Positions 39,283-40,433 of a stretch of DNA of 40,433 bases are shown here, in pieces. How positions within the stretch are numbered: the stretch's first letter is position 1; each line of letters begins with the position of its first letter. The notes under the pieces were generated by a model, which saw only the letters and a program-made list of their open reading frames with translations, did not search any database and had not been told where the DNA came from. The position numbers and the translations under genes are program-made. This DNA comes from CAZEDK01 sp964511025 (lineage in GTDB: Bacteria; Patescibacteriota; Gracilibacteria; UBA1369; GWF2-33-10), in NCBI GenBank assembly GCA_964511025.1, contig CAZEDK010000008.1:1-40433 (forward strand), read 5' to 3'.

Positions 39283-40433
39283 TCAGCACCTTTTCCACCA
39301 AGGACTACAAAAACAGTTTTGAATAAAATCTTGATATCCATCCACATAGACCAGTTTTCTATATAATAAGTATCCAGTTGTACTTCTTTTTCGAAATCAA
39401 GATCTGATCTACCTGAAATTTGTGAAATACCGGTTACTCCTGGTTTGATGGTAAGAACAAATTTATGATGTCTTTCATATTTGGCTACTTCTTCAGGCAA
39501 ATGAGCTCTCGGACCAACTAAACTCAAATTTCCAATAAAAACATTAAACAGTTGTGGCAATTCATCAATACTATATTTTCTTATAAATCTTCCAACCTTT
39601 GTCACGCGAGGATCATTTTTGATTTTCAGAAGCGGACCTTCTCTATGACTTTTGGCTGCAAGTTCGGCATAACGCATATTATGAGTTTTGTCATACATTG
39701 AACGGAACTTTAGAAATTTAAAAAGTTTTCCTTTTTCTCCAACACGCTCTACAGGACTGCCATCGTCAAGTTTTGTAAAAAGCACAGGTCCTTTTGAGTC
39801 AATTTTGATTGCCAAAGTAGTTATGACAAAGACAGGAAAGAGTAGAATTATAAACAAAGAAGCAAAGATTAAATCAAAAAACCGCTTCAAAACCTTTCCC
39901 CAACCATCAAGCGAAGTTGGTTTCAGACTCATGATAGGTATGCCTGAAATTGAAAAAAGCTCAACATTAGTCCTTTGTACCGCAAGCAAATCCGGTACAA
40001 AATGATATTCCAAATGATGTTCACGACAAAAATCCAATATTTCAAAGGCATCTCTATCTTTATCTTTGATTCTTTGCCCTGTTTGAATTATTTCTTCTAT
40101 ATCATATTTTGTAACTAATTTTGCAAGATTTTCATAAGAATAATCATATAAAAGTTTTTTTGGTGAAAAGACATTATATACCGGATTTTTTGTGAAATTA
40201 CTTAACAAAGAAAGGCTAATATCGTTATTACCAATTATCAAAATATTCCTTTTTCCGATACCAATTTTTAACAAAGTTTTCCTAATAAACCTTATAAATA
40301 TTCTTCCAGAAATTATACAAATCACTGACAAAATCCAGCCATAGATCAAAACCAGACGTGAAAATGGAAAACTGCGTGTAAGGAAATAATAAGCCAAAAT
40401 AGTTGTAAACCAGACAAAAGAAGAACCCATAAT
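39279..40433 (-). CDS. polyprenyl-phosphate sugar-phosphate transferase (WbaP/WcaJ-like), partial
   Basis: At least 383 residues; the 5' end lies beyond the window. Two membrane helices remain at the N-terminal edge, where full proteins have four or five. A nucleotide-fold middle region (GKRNILIIGNND) is followed by a helix (ASLFIILLFPVFVITTLAI) and the catalytic bacterial sugar transferase domain: KFRSM, the DELPQLFNV block, VGPRAHLPEEVAKY and KPGVTGISQISGR. It starts surface glycan synthesis by moving sugar-1-phosphate to undecaprenyl phosphate. The Met at 40430 is probably internal. Confidence 0.92.
   Translation of the reverse strand: MMGSSFVWFTTILAYYFLTRSFPFSRLVLIYGWILSVICIISGRIFIRFIRKTLLKIGIGKRNILIIGNNDISLSLLSNFTKNPVYNVFSPKKLLYDYSYENLAKLVTKYDIEEIIQTGQRIKDKDRDAFEILDFCREHHLEYHFVPDLLAVQRTNVELFSISGIPIMSLKPTSLDGWGKVLKRFFDLIFASLFIILLFPVFVITTLAIKIDSKGPVLFTKLDDGSPVERVGEKGKLFKFLKFRSMYDKTHNMRYAELAAKSHREGPLLKIKNDPRVTKVGRFIRKYSIDELPQLFNVFIGNLSLVGPRAHLPEEVAKYERHHKFVLTIKPGVTGISQISGRSDLDFEKEVQLDTYYIENWSMWMDIKILFKTVFVVLGGKGAD

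Noticed and set aside
1..40433. UGA read as glycine, as in some related Patescibacteria.
   Set aside because: Genes end cleanly at TGA (rnpA at 10511, for example) and all family proteins are full length without reading through TGA.
1..40433. CRISPR arrays or prophage.
   Set aside because: No regularly spaced direct repeats with unique spacers, and no phage structural, integrase or terminase genes were seen.

Overview
The window looks like a piece of a Candidate Phyla Radiation (Patescibacteria) chromosome, perhaps from the Peregrinibacteria/Gracilibacteria side. This is an inference from AT-rich DNA, short and often leaderless genes with few clear Shine-Dalgarno sites, a class II (B12-dependent) ribonucleotide reductase, SLH-domain surface proteins, AAA/DUF4143 ATPases, and many toxin-antitoxin (TA) modules. 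UGA works as a stop here (for example in the rnpA/yidC ATGA overlap), so the UGA=Gly code of some relatives is not in use. A run of 10 N at 34076-34085 marks a scaffold join.

Layout. 1-3.0 kb: gltX and an AAA/DUF4143 ATPase on the minus strand. 3.1-7.3 kb: a lone receiver domain, ftsK and alanine dehydrogenase on the plus strand. 7.3-11.1 kb: a minus-strand cluster rpmH-rnpA-yidC-jag-(SLH+RlpA)-FtsL/DivIC-like protein, then tRNA-Glu; both ends have near-consensus sigma70 promoters. 11.3-14.5 kb: three pseudopilin-like genes and an NrnA-like phosphoesterase. 14.6-22.1 kb: the SUF iron-sulfur assembly locus rrf2-sufC-sufB-sufD-sufS-sufU on the minus strand, broken up by TA material at three junctions: an intact AbrB-like/PIN pair between sufC and sufB, a decayed Phd/MazF pair between sufD and sufS, and hicBA plus an antitoxin fragment between sufS and sufU. 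22.1-22.9 kb: two tandem cassettes, each with an identical 53-bp promoter/palindrome, a different ~71-aa polypeptide and an identical 3' flank, divergent from the Fe-S-type Rrf2 regulator. 22.9-27.3 kb: typA, mazF with a ribbon-helix-helix antitoxin, an HTH-Fic protein and a thioredoxin reductase-like gene. 27.3-33.5 kb: a 717-aa orphan, then nrdJ behind two NrdR-box-like sites, then a GNAT gene. 33.5-40.4 kb: a second AAA/DUF4143 ATPase, secA, mgtE, a small ORF and a sugar-phosphate transferase that runs off the window.

Most genes are housekeeping: translation, secretion and membrane insertion, Fe-S assembly, dNTP synthesis, Mg2+ uptake and envelope building. The unusual content is layered on top: TA cassettes parked between suf genes, short palindromic or repeat insertions inside gltX and sufS, a MITE-like repeat pair with compensatory stem changes, an autoregulated Fic promoter, and the paired small-ORF cassettes. 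All calls come from reading the sequence; no database search was run.
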